The notes: generated by a model not told the origin, from the sequence alone. Positions 23,246 through 33,869 are shown, numbered from the stretch's first letter. The stretch: DNA of 64,000 nt from Aspidapion aeneum (GCA_963576565.1 OY755047.1:23691171-23755170); one strand, 5' to 3'. Made by a program: numbers and translations.

Positions 23246-24800
23246 TACACATGTAAATAACTATATTAAGTTTTAAAAGTTTGCCGAATATAAACAAATA
23301 GATGTAGGTGAGCCGATTACTTTCCACGCAGAAACGAACACATTCGCTTCTGCTTTAAATTTAATTTTTGTGTAAGCTAATGAAGCTCTAAAAAATTAAG
23401 GATAGATATACATTTAAACAAAAATCTAAAAGAATATAGTAAAACATTCTAAAAATCGGCTTTATTTTAAAGACAATCAGCTGTATCGTAACGTGACCAA
23501 CAAAAAAAATCAGCCTTCGCTGTGACGTCAACAAAGTTGTAGCAGGGCTATCAAAACGGACGGCCACGATCCTCCACTTTGTTGACGTCACATCCGGGGC
23601 TGATTTTTTTTTGATGGTTACGTTACGACACAGCTGATTGTCTTTAAAATATTGAAGTTGGAATGACGGTTGATGAATATTTAATTTTTTTTTTAAATAA
23701 TGCCGTTTTTGAGATTGTTTTTACTTTATTCTGGCAGAACAATTTTTTTAAATGTATAGTAATCCTTAGTTTTTCATAGCCGCTTCATTAGCTCACACAA
23801 AAATTAAGTTTAAAGCAGAAGCGAATGTGACAATCACAGATGACAAAGTCAAATACATGTCAAATATAACAGTTGGCATGTGGGACATGGCGGGTAATTT
23901 GAATTCAAAATAAAGAATGCTAAATCTTGAAGATTTTAACCTTTTAATCATGTTGCTTCCTTACAAACCTTGTGGAATATCGGGATGGTGTCTGAGAATA
24001 TTTCACTGAAATTTTGCGGAAATCTGTAGTGCCATTTTGAAAATATCATAAAAAAACGTCTGACCTCCCATAAGACCCAATGTAAAATTCAGCCCCGGGA
24101 GAACAGCTGATTTTTTCAGGGTCGTGGCCTCTATTTTTGTGTTGGCCTTGGTTGTAGATCATGGCCCGTCCGTTTTGATAGCACTGCAAGGCCAACAAAA
24201 AAATACAGGCCACGACCCTGAAAAAATCAGCTGTTCTCGGGGGGGCTGACTCTTACATAGGGTCTTATGGGAGGTCAGACGTTTTTTAATGATATTTTCA
24301 AAATGGCACTACAGTTTTCCGCAAAATTTCAGCGAAATATTCTTAGACACCATTATGATATTCCACCGCATTTTTGTAAGGATGCAAGATAATTAAAATG
24401 TTAAAATCTTCAATGCCAACTGTTATATTTGACATGTATTTGACTTTTTCATCTGTGTTTGTCATGGCATTTGTTTATTTGTTTCCATTGTAAAACTGTT
24501 TCGATTTTTTACTGAATTTTTACAATAAAGTTCATTTAGAATCCAAAAAATACCAGCGTTAATCTTTTTAAAACAAAATAACACTACGAAGAAAATCATT
24601 ATTTGATGTTGTAATTGTTGTAAACACATATAAATAACTATATTAAGTTTTAAAAGTCTGGCGAGTGCGAAATGTAGGAAATCCGATTACTTTCCACGCT
24701 TTCCACGCAGAAACGAACACATTCGCTTCTGCTTTTAATTTAATTTTTGTGTGAGCCAATGAAGTGGCTCTGAAAAATTAAAAATTACTATACATTTTAA
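23246..24800. mobile_element. Composite foldback cluster
   Basis: There are at least two nested inverted repeats. The first is 23340-23590 against 23580-23840: TTCGCTTCTGCTTTAAATTT is mirrored by AAGTTTAAAGCAGAAGCGAA, and the centre holds GACGTCAACAAAGT and its inverse. The second is about 23850-24150 against 24182-24470; its arms around TTTTTTCAGGGTCGTGGCCT are nearly perfect and are separated by about 30 bases. A third copy of the end module is at 24625-24800, and the phrase AACTATATTAAGTTTTAAAA flanks both sides (23258, 24628). No transposase is seen. Confidence 0.65.
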
Positions 24801-24903
24801 AATACTCTCCCAATATATGGGCCCCTAAGCTCACACTAGGTACTATAGTTATAGTGTACGTGTGAGCTAATATAACTAAAAACTGAAATATATTTTATTT
24901 AAC

Positions 24904-25740
24904 TTTTTTTTTTTTTTACGGGTATGCGCACTCGCAAGGAGATCCCTATCACGCTCGAGAAGCGGCAAGTGCGCGGAAATGTTGGTGTGTGTTGGTTTTG
25001 AAACGGTTCAGGTTGTAACCTGCAGGGAAAACCGTCGCAGGGAGTTTATTCCACAGCGATGCTGTTCTCCAGAGATATGAATTCTGATATAATGAGGTTC
25101 TTGGTGCCTCTATTTTGACAATAAATTGATGCTTACCGTCTGTTTGACGTGTTCGCCTAGTAGGTGCTACTCCCGGGGAGATCATACGTGCCAACTCTTT
25201 AGAGCATTTTCAGTGATAATACCTGTAGAAGAGAGATAGATCGCCCACAGTTCTTCGATGTTCGAGACTATCCAAGCTACGGGTAAGTGCGGGGTCATTG
25301 ATCAGCTTGATAGCTCGTTTTTGCACGGTGTTCAAAAGCATTAAGGTATGTTTGGGTGCCGCACTCCATATATGTGAGCAGTACTCCATAGTTGGTCGAA
25401 TCTGGGCTTTGTAGAGTGTCAGCAGTTGGCTTGGTGTATACAGATGTCTTGTACGAAATAGCACCCCAAGCTTTTGGGACGCCCTTTTAGCTATATCTGC
25501 CACGTGACTGTGCCAAGACATGTTGGTCTCTGCAGTGACTCCTAAGATGTTCAACTGGCTCTGCAATGCGACAGCACTTCCAGATAGCATGATGTTTGGC
25601 TCACCGGTGCTGGTCTTTTTTGAAAACAGGACTGCTTGGGTTTTCTGCGCGTTGAACTGTACAAGGTTTTTGTTGCCCCAGTCCTCTATTATCTCCAAGT
25701 CGTTATTTATCTGTGATATTTCAGTTAGTCTAAGGTAATG
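24904..25740 (-). pseudogene. 5'-truncated Jockey-like LINE, RT C-terminal part
   Basis: The minus-strand frame 25698-25210 reads the end of an RT domain: WGNKNLVQFNAQKTQAVLF, LNILGVTAETNMSWHSHVAD, then ASQKLGVLFRTRHLYTPSQL and YKAQIRPTMEYCSHIWSAA. After a short frame break it continues at 25194-24949 with ASLWNKLPATVFPAGYNLN and a natural stop. A run of T on the plus strand (24904-24917) is the poly-A tail. These are hallmarks of Jockey/CR1-group elements. The insertion lies inside R4; both flanks of R4 join up when it is removed. The element is 5'-truncated at about 25740. Confidence 0.85.
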
Positions 25741-26200
25741 GAACTAACTCCAGACTAAATTACCTTTTGTTTGATACCACACAAGCCATGTTTTGACTTA
25801 AACTCAAATTTTTGAAATCTACCCCCACCCTTAAAAAAATCAAAAAACTAAAATGTATTTTGTTAAACTCCGGACTCAATTACCTTTCGTTTGATATCAC
25901 ACACGCCATATTTTCACTTAAACTCTAATTTTTAAAATATACCCCCACCCTTTTTTTTAAAATAAATTAAAATGTATTTTGTTTAACTACAGACTCAATT
26001 ACCTTTCGTTTGATATCACACACGCCATATTTTCACATAAACTCTAATTTTTGAAATCTACCCCCACCCTTTTATTTGGTTTCTGTTCGGTGGATTTTGT
26101 TCATTTTTAAATGGGACCATCTCAACCCAAGACCCAGCCTAGGTACCCAATTTCATTAAAATCGGCCAAGCGGGTTTTGAGTTATGCGCGTTGGTCGTTA

Positions 26201-26246
26201 CAGACATACAGACAGACAGACAGACAGACAGACATACAGACAGACC

Positions 26247-26281
<35 letters not shown>

Positions 26282-26282
26282 G
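26201..26282. repeat. (CAGA)n microsatellite inside R4
   Basis: About twenty near-perfect tetramers. The CLSV/QTDR-rich frames on both strands are artefacts of it. Confidence 0.95.
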
Positions 26283-26439
26283 GCGCAACAAAAAAGTTTC
26301 AAAATCATCTGAAACGCAAAGATATATAAAAATTTTTGAAATCGGAGCAACTTTTTTTTTCTCGAAATAATTAGGATCACCATAGCTCACACTACTATAG
26401 TATAGTATATGTGTGAGCTAAAAATTGTTCTACAAGAAT

Positions 26440-26640
26440 ATAGTAAAAACAATCTGAAAACCGGCTTTATTTTTAAAAAATGAAATATTTATGAACCGTC
26501 ATTCCAACTTCAATATTTTAGTCAGCTGTGTCGTGACGTGACCAACAAAAAGAAAATCAGCCTTCGCTGTGACGTCAACAAAGTTGTAGATCGAGGCCCG
26601 TCCGTTTTGATAGCCCTGTTTAAACAAAAACTGTCAAATT
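26440..26640. mobile_element. Fragment of the 23.3-kb foldback family
   Basis: CAAGAATATAGTAAAA, ACGTGACCAACAAAAAG, CAGCCTTCGCTGTGACGTCA and CGGCCCGTCCGTTTTGATAG-like blocks match 23430-23560 and 24150-24182. Confidence 0.6.
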
Positions 26641-26644
26641 ACTT

Positions 26645-26990
26645 AGGGACACAAGTAGGTACTATTTTGTCAAATATAGACTTACCGCAATCTACCCCAA
26701 AACCAAGCAGCTTGAATGAGCATTAACGTGTATTTGTGGATTATAATCCCCGACATCTCTTGAATACGGGAATTGGTCAAAGCATAAAGGAGTTTGGTTT
26801 GACAACCCTTTGAGTATCTGTTTCTATTTTGCGGGGGATTTAAGGATAAAAAGTACGTTCATCTCACAGATTTTTTTAAGATTTGTCCATTTTAACCTGA
26901 TTAAAAACCAGTAAAATTACATTCTATGCGTTTATTTATATTTTTTTAACACAGTATATAGTTCAGGCCCTACATCCGAGATCCAAGCGA
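26645..26990. other. No recognisable feature
   Basis: Anonymous sequence between foldback elements. Confidence 0.35.
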
Positions 26991-26994
26991 TGGG

Positions 26995-29130
26995 CTGCGT
27001 TTAGTGATAGAAGTAACACACTTAGTATGTATAGACATAAGACTCGCCCGAACATTTTACGAAAGGGAACCATTCCCCCACCCTGGCAGGGGGATGGTTC
27101 ACCCCCTTAAACGTGCTTTTTGATAGTTTTTTGCTAACAACTCGAAAACAGTCAACTTTTCCAACAATCTTCTAGAGATCATTTTTCAAGCGGATCTAAT
27201 TTCCTTTTCAACGATGCACCTTAGCACCCTGTGACGGCAGTGGTGCACGTTCCATTAGCGTACGAAAAAACAACATTTTTAAAATATATTTCTTTTATAT
27301 ATTTTTTGCGGTATTTTTTACCCTTAACACAATTTTTTCTTAAAAAAATATTTTTGGTTAAAAGTCTATTGTACAAAGTTGAATACTTATTAGGCTAAAC
27401 ATATTTTTTTTAAATAGCCGCCTTGAAATAAAAATAAATGTGTTCGTAGAAATCCCTAAATCAAACAAAAATGTTGACCATTCATTTTTGTAACTCAGTA
27501 AATAAAAATGAGAGTGAGTAAAAATTTATTTTTGGTTAATAATAAATTAAAACTGACTTTTTCTAGTTGACCTTCTTTAATGTGGTGGTGCGGGGCATCT
27601 CCCCTCTCAGCCCCCTTAAAAGTGCTCTCTTACAGTATTTTCCCAATTATTTGCAAACTTTTAACTTGACAAAAAACAACTAAGTAACAATTATTGAGGC
27701 TGATAAAATATACTTTCTAACGATGTATAACTCGCCCCCTTTTACATCAGTGGTGCACCTTTTATAGGTATTTAAATAAATAAGAGGTGTGGAAAAAACT
27801 TTTTCTTTAATTTTATATTTAGATTTTACTGTCCCACATGTCTGGGCTTAAAACTTATTTTTAAAGCCGAAGAAATTTCCTTTACAACGATTTACATTAC
27901 TCCCCCTCAACCTCAGCAGTAGATCTTGCACAGACGCCCCAAAAAATGGTCAAATTTGATATACCAAGTAATAAAAAATGTCAAAAAAACATTTATAGGG
28001 GGAACCATCCCCCCACCAAGAGTGGGCGGATGGTTGCCCCTCGTTATATTTTTGGGGAGTATACTATATAATCATACTAAGTGTGTTGGTTCTTTTATTG
28101 AACGCAGTGTGTGTATTAGAACTGTCCCAACATGGTTGTCTTAAATGAAGATTCAAGTGTATACCAAAATAACCATTTTAGGTGCGTCTATGCTAGATCT
28201 ACCTCTGCCTTGAGGGGGGGAGTGATATACATCGATGGAAAGGAAATTTCTTCAGCTTTAAAGTTATAAGTAGTTTTAAAACTAGACATGTAGGACAATA
28301 AAATTTAAGAAAATTTAAAAAAAAATGTTTGTTCCACACCTCTTATTTATTTAAATGCCTGTAAAAGGTGCGCCACTGATGTAAGAAGGGCGCGTTGTAC
28401 ATCGTTAGAGAGGACTTTTGGTCAGCCTCAATAACTATTACTTAGATGTTTTTGGCCAAGTTAAAAGTTTGCAAATAATTATAAAAAAACTGCAAAAGAT
28501 CACTTTTGAGGGGGGCGAGAGGAAGAATGCCGCCTCCCCCCACCCAATTTAAATGAATTTAACTGGAAAATTAAGTTTTAAGCTAATACTTATCAAAAAA
28601 ATTTTTTTACTCACCTTGAGTATTTTTTACTGAATTACAAAAATGAATGTTCAACATTTTAGTTAGATTTGAGGATTTCTACACACACACATTAATTTTT
28701 ATTTCAAGGCGGCTACCTTAAAAAGTTATGTCTAACTTATTAAATATATAACTGTATATAATGGGTTTTTAAACAAAAATACTTTTTTGAAAATCAATAT
28801 GTTATGGGTACAAAATGCCACAGGAAAAATAAAAATAAAAACATATTTTACACATTTTCCTCTTTTTTTTAGGCCTATGGAACGTTCACCATTGCATTTA
28901 GAGGGTACTAAGGTACATGGTTAAAAAGGAAATTTTATCCGCTTTCAATGATATTTAGAATATTTTTAGAAATGTTGAGCGTTTTCGAGTTAATAGTAAA
29001 AATCTGTCAAAAGGCGCGTTTAAGGAGGGGGAACCACCGCCAGGGTTGGGGGTGGTTCCCTTTTGTAAAATGTTAGGGCGAGTCTTACGTCTATCCATGC
29101 CAAGTGTGTTGCTTCTATCATTAAACGCAG
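26995..29130. mobile_element. Giant inverted-repeat element about 2.1 kb
   Basis: The outer ends mirror each other: CTGCGTTTAGTGATAGAAGT at 26995 and GCTTCTATCATTAAACGCAG at 29130. Long inner stretches also mirror, for example the TTATTTATTTAAAT region near 27770-27790 and near 28340-28360, and AACATTTTACGAAAGGGAAC near 27052 against its inverse near 29060. A third copy of the end module lies at about 28010-28107 (ending TTTTATTGAACGCAG), so the structure may be one element followed by an inverted partial second copy. C-rich boxes such as CCATTCCCCCACCCTGG alternate with A/T-rich DNA. No transposase is found. Confidence 0.6.
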
Positions 29131-30090
29131 TATCGGACCCCGTACGACCTAAACTAATAGCCCAGTGCATGAAAAATTAAAAACAGCATAAAAGCTATTA
29201 ATTGCAAATAAAAAAAGTATATTGCAGCAAACAAAAAAAATAAATTTGACTCGATTCTAGTTTTTACAGTTTAACTTTTAGCGGCAGATAATGTTTGTTT
29301 CCGGTTTTTAGCGAAACTAGATCTCCTATCGTAACAAGTTAAATACAAAAGTTATCCCGCCTGGCCAGCCCTCTATCTAGGTGTGGGATTTTTGTGTAGG
29401 CCATAAGGATTGCGTGGTAGAACAGACCAATGTTGCCAGTAATACCTTAAAATTCTGCTTGTTCCTAAATGTTAATAAATCACTTATTTTAACAAACAAA
29501 CAGAATTTTAAAGTGTTATTCTTGTTATTGATTTTCGTTTCACATTTACTAAAGTCATTTTCTTTACATCAGAGTTTACCAATCTAGTGGTAAGCTAACT
29601 ATTATTTAATTTTAGGTTTTTTCTAATGCATTTTTAGTCTAACCCTAACAAAGGTAATGGCGGACCACAGTGAACGCAGCGTGGTTATAGGAGGCGGGAG
29701 GGTGGTCGAGACTTTAGGGGGGCGGCAGAGGTGGTATTGAGCCTCAAAAGTAGTTCCGCGGAACTCATTTAGTACTTTTTTAAGACAAATATCATAATTA
29801 TGAGTAGTGATGCCTTTTAACCTAAAAACTAAAATTTTCAGAACATATTGAAGTAATTTTAGTTTAAATGCTCGCAGGCGACATGCACCACAAGCAAAAA
29901 TGTTTTAAATACAGAAGGAGCATTTTTACACAAAAATCGATACAACAAGAAAAGTTGATAGTAAAGTTGAACACTTTTTTTAACCAAAATCTAATGCCGA
30001 CATAACTTGTGTATCATATTGGGTTAAAATCGTTTAAGGTGTTCTTGAGTTATCGTGTATTGAGACAGACAATGTATTTTATTATCCGAT
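29131..30090. other. No confirmed gene; one ATG-initiated GC-rich segment
   Basis: At 29658 an ATGGCGGACCACAG start opens a short frame of about 27 codons in GC-rich sequence, which could be a relic first exon. No splice partner was found. The rest is anonymous. Confidence 0.3.
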
Positions 30091-30094
30091 CTTT

Positions 30095-30660
30095 TCAAGT
30101 GCGCCTGCGTGTGTTTTGTCATGTAGACACACAGCTGCTGTGTGGGTGGAGGCCATCTTGACATTTTGCGGTGTTTTGCGTTTGTCGTGTAATTATATTA
30201 TAAAATATTTTTTTCTGTGAAAAATGGGAAATAATCCACAATAAGTCAATAATTTCCCGAAGAAGTAAGGTGCCATTCCATAGGTAAATACTTGTATTTT
30301 TCTTTATAATTTGTTAATAAAGTTAAAAGTTGTTTATAGATGCCATTAAACACTCTTCATTGTGTACACAAGAAATCTGCACAATTAGTTTTAGAAAAAC
30401 TACAATTTTAAACCACAATTTAATAAATTTTCACCCAATCAACTAGTTTAAAAAAATAGACTTAATCCTAAACTTTGGCAATTGTCAAATAATGTAGCGA
30501 CGTACCGGAGAATGTTCCAAAATCACCAAAACTGACGCATGCGCAGTAACCAAAATCCTGTCTACCCAAACAGACAGAAAGAATTTAATAGGGGTCCTGG
30601 CTTCAAGCATCGCGTGTGAGAATGTATGGGTATGGCCCATAATTATGCTCTAACGTATTT
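30095..30660 (+). pseudogene. THAP-transposon 5' region, copy 1 (dead)
   Basis: It matches 39252-39862 along its whole length, starting at CAAGTGCGC-TGCGTGTGTTT and ending around GGGGTCCTGGCTTCAAGCAT and ATGCTCTA. The ATG at 30224 opens GNNPQ and then meets TAA at 30242, and the cysteine-bearing part seen in the other copy is altered. The donor-like TAGGTAAAT after CATTCCA is kept. Confidence 0.6.
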
Positions 30661-30842
30661 GTCTTGATTCCCTGAGCTGGTTGTAATGATGTCATTAAGA
30701 AGAACTTGGCATAAGTCAGTATTATATTACTTTTTGTGACTTTAGCTTTTAAAAAAATATATAAATTGTAACTTTTTTTACCCCAAATATACATTTATCA
30801 CAACTGTCCCTTGGGATTCCATAATCTAATAAGTTAAGAAAG

Positions 30843-30850
30843 TATAAAAG
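30843..30850 (+). promoter_or_regulatory. TATAAAAG box facing the ribozyme pair
   Basis: TATAAAAG lies about 30 bases before the junction of stem I and the cleavage site of the left arm. Transcription from it would be antisense to the left ribozyme. Confidence 0.35.
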
Positions 30851-30874
30851 GGGTATTTAAAGGGGTAAAGTCAA

Positions 30875-30921
30875 CCACGGACACCGGTGTTTCGGAAAAG
30901 GGCATTTCCATCCTCAGCGTG
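30875..30921 (-). ncRNA. Hammerhead-ribozyme-like sequence, minus-strand arm
   Basis: On the minus strand the same layout holds. CACG comes before CTGAGGA (30917-30911). Stem II is GGAAA/TTTCC. GAAA is at 30893-30890, the CACCGGTG palindrome at 30889-30882, TC at 30881-30880 and CGTGG at 30879-30875. Stem I has four Watson-Crick pairs, one fewer than in the plus arm, with an AGTC/GACT match farther out. Confidence 0.55.
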
Positions 30922-30951
30922 ACTTTGTTTGTTTGACTGTAGTCAGGCAAG

Positions 30952-30999
30952 CCACGCTGAGGATGGAAATACCTTTTTCCGAAACACCGGTGTCCGTGG
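30952..30999 (+). ncRNA. Hammerhead-ribozyme-like sequence, plus-strand arm
   Basis: The hammerhead core can be laid out in order. CCACG (30952-30956) is the 5' side of stem I. CTGAGGA (30957-30963) fits CUGANGA. GGAAA (30965-30969) pairs with TTTCC (30976-30980) as stem II. GAAA (30981-30984) follows. CACCGGTG (30985-30992) is a self-complementary stem III. TC (30993-30994) is the expected cleavage site. CGTGG (30995-30999) closes stem I with five pairs. A short palindromic stem III that can pair only in a dimer is known from hammerheads of Penelope-like elements. An unpaired T at 30964 next to stem II is a deviation. Activity is inferred, not shown. Confidence 0.6.
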
Positions 31000-31023
31000 T
31001 TGACTTTACCCCTTTGAGGTTGC

Positions 31024-31031
31024 CTTTTATA
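31024..31031 (-). promoter_or_regulatory. TATAAAAG box, opposite strand
   Basis: Mirror image of the box at 30843-30850, at a similar distance from the right arm. The two boxes point at each other. Confidence 0.35.
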
Positions 31032-31035
31032 CTTT

Positions 31036-31660
31036 GTTAACTCATTGTTTTCGGTTCCGAACGGACGCCGGGAGACGGTGATAGCATGGTCTGGTTGAAC
31101 TGTGACGAAATGTCTTTCTTCCTTATAGACCGGTGAACTTTTTCGTCCCGCCATGGATTTAGTTTCCTCAATTTTTTTTTCAATTTATTTTATTGTTTAA
31201 AAAGATGGTACATCTTATAACAATTTAAGTACAAAAATTTATACTACAGAATCTAACTAATTAAATTATTTAAACAAAAAAGGAAACCTAAAATTAGGGG
31301 CATGGAGTTAGTTTCTTTGGTTCGCTGTAGTTTCACTCTTTTTTTGATTTACCGAATCTAATGATTCTAATCTATGGGATGGAAACGGAAAGTAGTACAT
31401 ATATCATGCATCATACGGAACTGTGAGTTAAATCGTAATTTCATGGACTATAAACTGCGAATCTATGTGGTTTCTATCCACTAAACACGTGAATCAAGGG
31501 TTTAATGTTTGCTCCTTTAGCTGTAAGGGAGGCAGCCTAATTTTCCTGAGAACGGTTGGGATAACTCTGATTAATTTGACTAAACAAATCTTAAGAGAGA
31601 CAATTTTATTTATCTTCCTAGAGTTAGAAAATTTAAAAAAAAATTCTAATAAAAAAAAAA
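31036..31660. other. No recognisable gene
   Basis: The minus-strand frame 31154-30834 runs through the right ribozyme arm and is not a known protein. The rest is anonymous, ending in an A run. Confidence 0.35.
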
Positions 31661-31663
31661 AAA

Positions 31664-32950
31664 AAAACCCAGCTGCAAAATTTACTTGTAAGTACTAGTC
31701 GCAGTTGAGTAAAAAATTGATGGGTATGGGTATACCTTTAATGTACGACATGCTTCAACTTTTAGTTTTGATGTCCAAAGCTCACTTACGAAATTGTACA
31801 ATTTTGTATTTTCATGAATCAGGTTATTGGGTAATTTTGTACCCAGCTGCGACTAGTAGTTACAAGTAAATTTAGCAGTTGGGTGTTTTTTTTATTAAAT
31901 TTTTTTTTATTTCCAACTTTTAGGTTTAATTCCTATTCAACCTTATAAAAATCACTATGCATTTACAATTCATTTAGCTTTACCCAAAAAGTACGTGTAG
32001 ATTTTCTACGGACGCGAACAGTGTTACCTTCAATTGAGTGAAGGTGGGGGAGGAGAGGGGAAGGAGCGAACTAGTAAAATGTCGGAAAAAATCTTAAAGC
32101 GTGTGCCGAAAGAATTTTTTAAATCGTTCTAAATTTGTAAAAGGTATAGCTACAACTATTACTAATACGATGGGTGGGGAGAAGAGAGGGAGAAGAAGGG
32201 GGAAACTAGTAAAATGATGTTGGAAAAAAAGTCTTAAAGCATGTGCAGAAAGAATTTTTGAAATCGCTCTATATTTGTGAGAGGTATAGCTACAACTATT
32301 ACTATTAAGGAGGAAGGGGAGAAGAGAGGGAGGGGGAAACTAGTAAAATGATGTTGGAAAAAAGTCTTCAAGCATGTGCAGAAAGAACTTTTGAAATCGC
32401 TGTATATTTGTGAAAGTTAAAGCAGAGCTATAACAATTACTAATAAGGATGGCGGGGAGGAGAGAGAGAGGTGGGAGGGGGGGGGGACTAGTAAAATGAT
32501 GTTGGAAAAAAATCTAAAAGCGTATGCAGAAAGAATTTTTGAAATCGCTCTATATTTGATAAAATTATGCGAATATGGTTTTTAAATAGGGTGGGGAGTA
32601 TGACAGGAGGGGGGATGGGTCGGAGCGGGGACGACTACAAAATAACTACAACAATTTTGAGGACATTTGCAATGGGTAATCAAAGGAATTTCAATAAAAT
32701 CGCCTGAAATTTAGATAATTTGTATGCCTTAAAGCCTACATCATGTGACAAAATGGCGTCTGAAGACCGCCATGTAGATTCCTGTTTAAAAAAATATAGC
32801 CACGTTCGGGATCAGCAGCAATTTAACGACACCTTTTTTGTCAAAATCGGTTCAGCCGTTTAACCTCTAGCGTGACACAAACATATTTACTTACATAAAT
32901 ACAACAATCGAAAAACATTACCCTTCCTTTCGCCGTGCTGCAGTTGGATA
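31664..32950 (+). repeat. Dispersed repeat R3, most complete copy
   Basis: Three modules. (1) 31664-31890 is a snap-back in which CCCAGCTGCAAAATTTACTT mirrors AAGTAAATTTAGCAGTTGGG. (2) 32035-32600 is four tandem units: CTAGTAAAATG boxes at 32071, 32206, 32340 and 32488, each with a purine-rich GGGGAGGAGAG run and GCAGAAAGAATTTTTGAAAT. (3) 32660-32950 is the end block shared with 2395-2640, ending CTTTCGCCGTGCTGCAGTTG. No ORF accounts for it, so it looks like a non-autonomous element of unknown class. Confidence 0.65.
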
Positions 32951-32964
32951 AAAAAAAACTACAT

Positions 32965-33865
32965 AAACTCCTCCTACTTCCTCCGCATTGGTGTAGTGAC
33001 GCAGTTTTTGTTGACACATATTGGAGCTTCCATAAACATTTCTGCATACTAGGATGTCATGTATACCTATTACTCACGGACCAACTGAAATGGATCGTGA
33101 ATAAAAGATTTTACAAATATTTTTTTCCACATTCTAGAGAAAAATTTTGACAAGTTTTATATAACCGACCTTTTTACACAAGGGGTGAATAATAAATATA
33201 TAACCCTTCAATTACTTATGAAAAAAACGTTTGTTAAAAACGTGTTAGTCTAGACTTTTCTGAATAACTAAAAAGGAATTTTAGATGGCGTTTTTAAATT
33301 TTGATTCTCACTTGTAAAAGGGTAGAAATACCAAAATTCGGTGTGTAAGTTTGTGTGTTTGGCCAACTCGCTTTTTAGTATAATCAGTATCGTCCACTAT
33401 TTAGTTAAACACAAATGAAAAAAGAAATTGTATCCAGTGCAAATGCCGGCCGTCACTGAAACTAGACAAACCACTACAAATGCCCTTGAAATGCTCTTTA
33501 AGCCTGCTTGGACAAACTTGAGGTCATTTGGTTTGCGACACGATGCGAAAGAGTACAAGCTAAGCCAAACTTTAGCTTCACATGGTAGGTTAGGTTAGGT
33601 TTGATTATGAGTGGTGCGAACTCAAGGGGTCTATTGTGGCTTATCCCAACTTAAATATCACCAATACCTATCTCATTTAGGAAGCAGATCAGTTTGTTTG
33701 CAGTAGCAGTAGCAGATTAAGGGTCCATCTCACCGACTTTTTTTTGGTTCTATAGCTTCAAGCGTTTCTTAATATGATCATAATATGACGTAATAAGGAA
33801 CACTTTAGGCTAAGTAACGAAAAAAAAAAGTCGGTGCGATAGGCTATAAATGAAATGGCATTTTC
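32965..33865. other. No recognisable gene; short TTAGG run
   Basis: GGTTAGGTTAGG at about 33586-33600 is a very short run of the common arthropod telomere unit. Such short runs occur elsewhere here (5359, 48957) and do not mark a telomere. Confidence 0.4.
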
Positions 33866-33869
33866 TCCT

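Larger units (their letters stand above)
24806..26420 (-). repeat. Dispersed repeat R4, long copy, split by a LINE
   Basis: Inverted version of 2650-3112. From left to right it has the end palindrome at 24818-24872, the inner segment up to 24903, the LINE insertion, then three tandem units of about 118 bp (25761, 25879, 25998; each with CGTTTGATATCACACACGCC or a variant). The conserved block TTGGTCGTTACAGACATACA follows, then a (CAGA)n run, and a second end palindrome near 26386-26419. Confidence 0.7.
30861..31013. repeat. Inverted pair of identical segments holding ribozyme-like cores
   Basis: GGGGTAAAGTCAACCACGGA (30861-30880) onward is mirrored at 31013-30951, with arms about 60 bases long and a spacer of about 30 bases. 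Each arm carries a hammerhead-like core on opposite strands (see the two ncRNA entries). The arrangement resembles the paired terminal repeats (pLTRs) of Penelope-like elements; the element body is not present here. Confidence 0.8.

Noticed and set aside
26139..26390. Frames rich in CLSV on the minus and QTDR on the plus strand
   Set aside because: Direct translation of the (CAGA)n microsatellite.
33586..33600. TTAGG run as a telomere or subtelomere sign
   Set aside because: Only about three units; similar short runs are scattered in the window and are common inside arthropod chromosomes.
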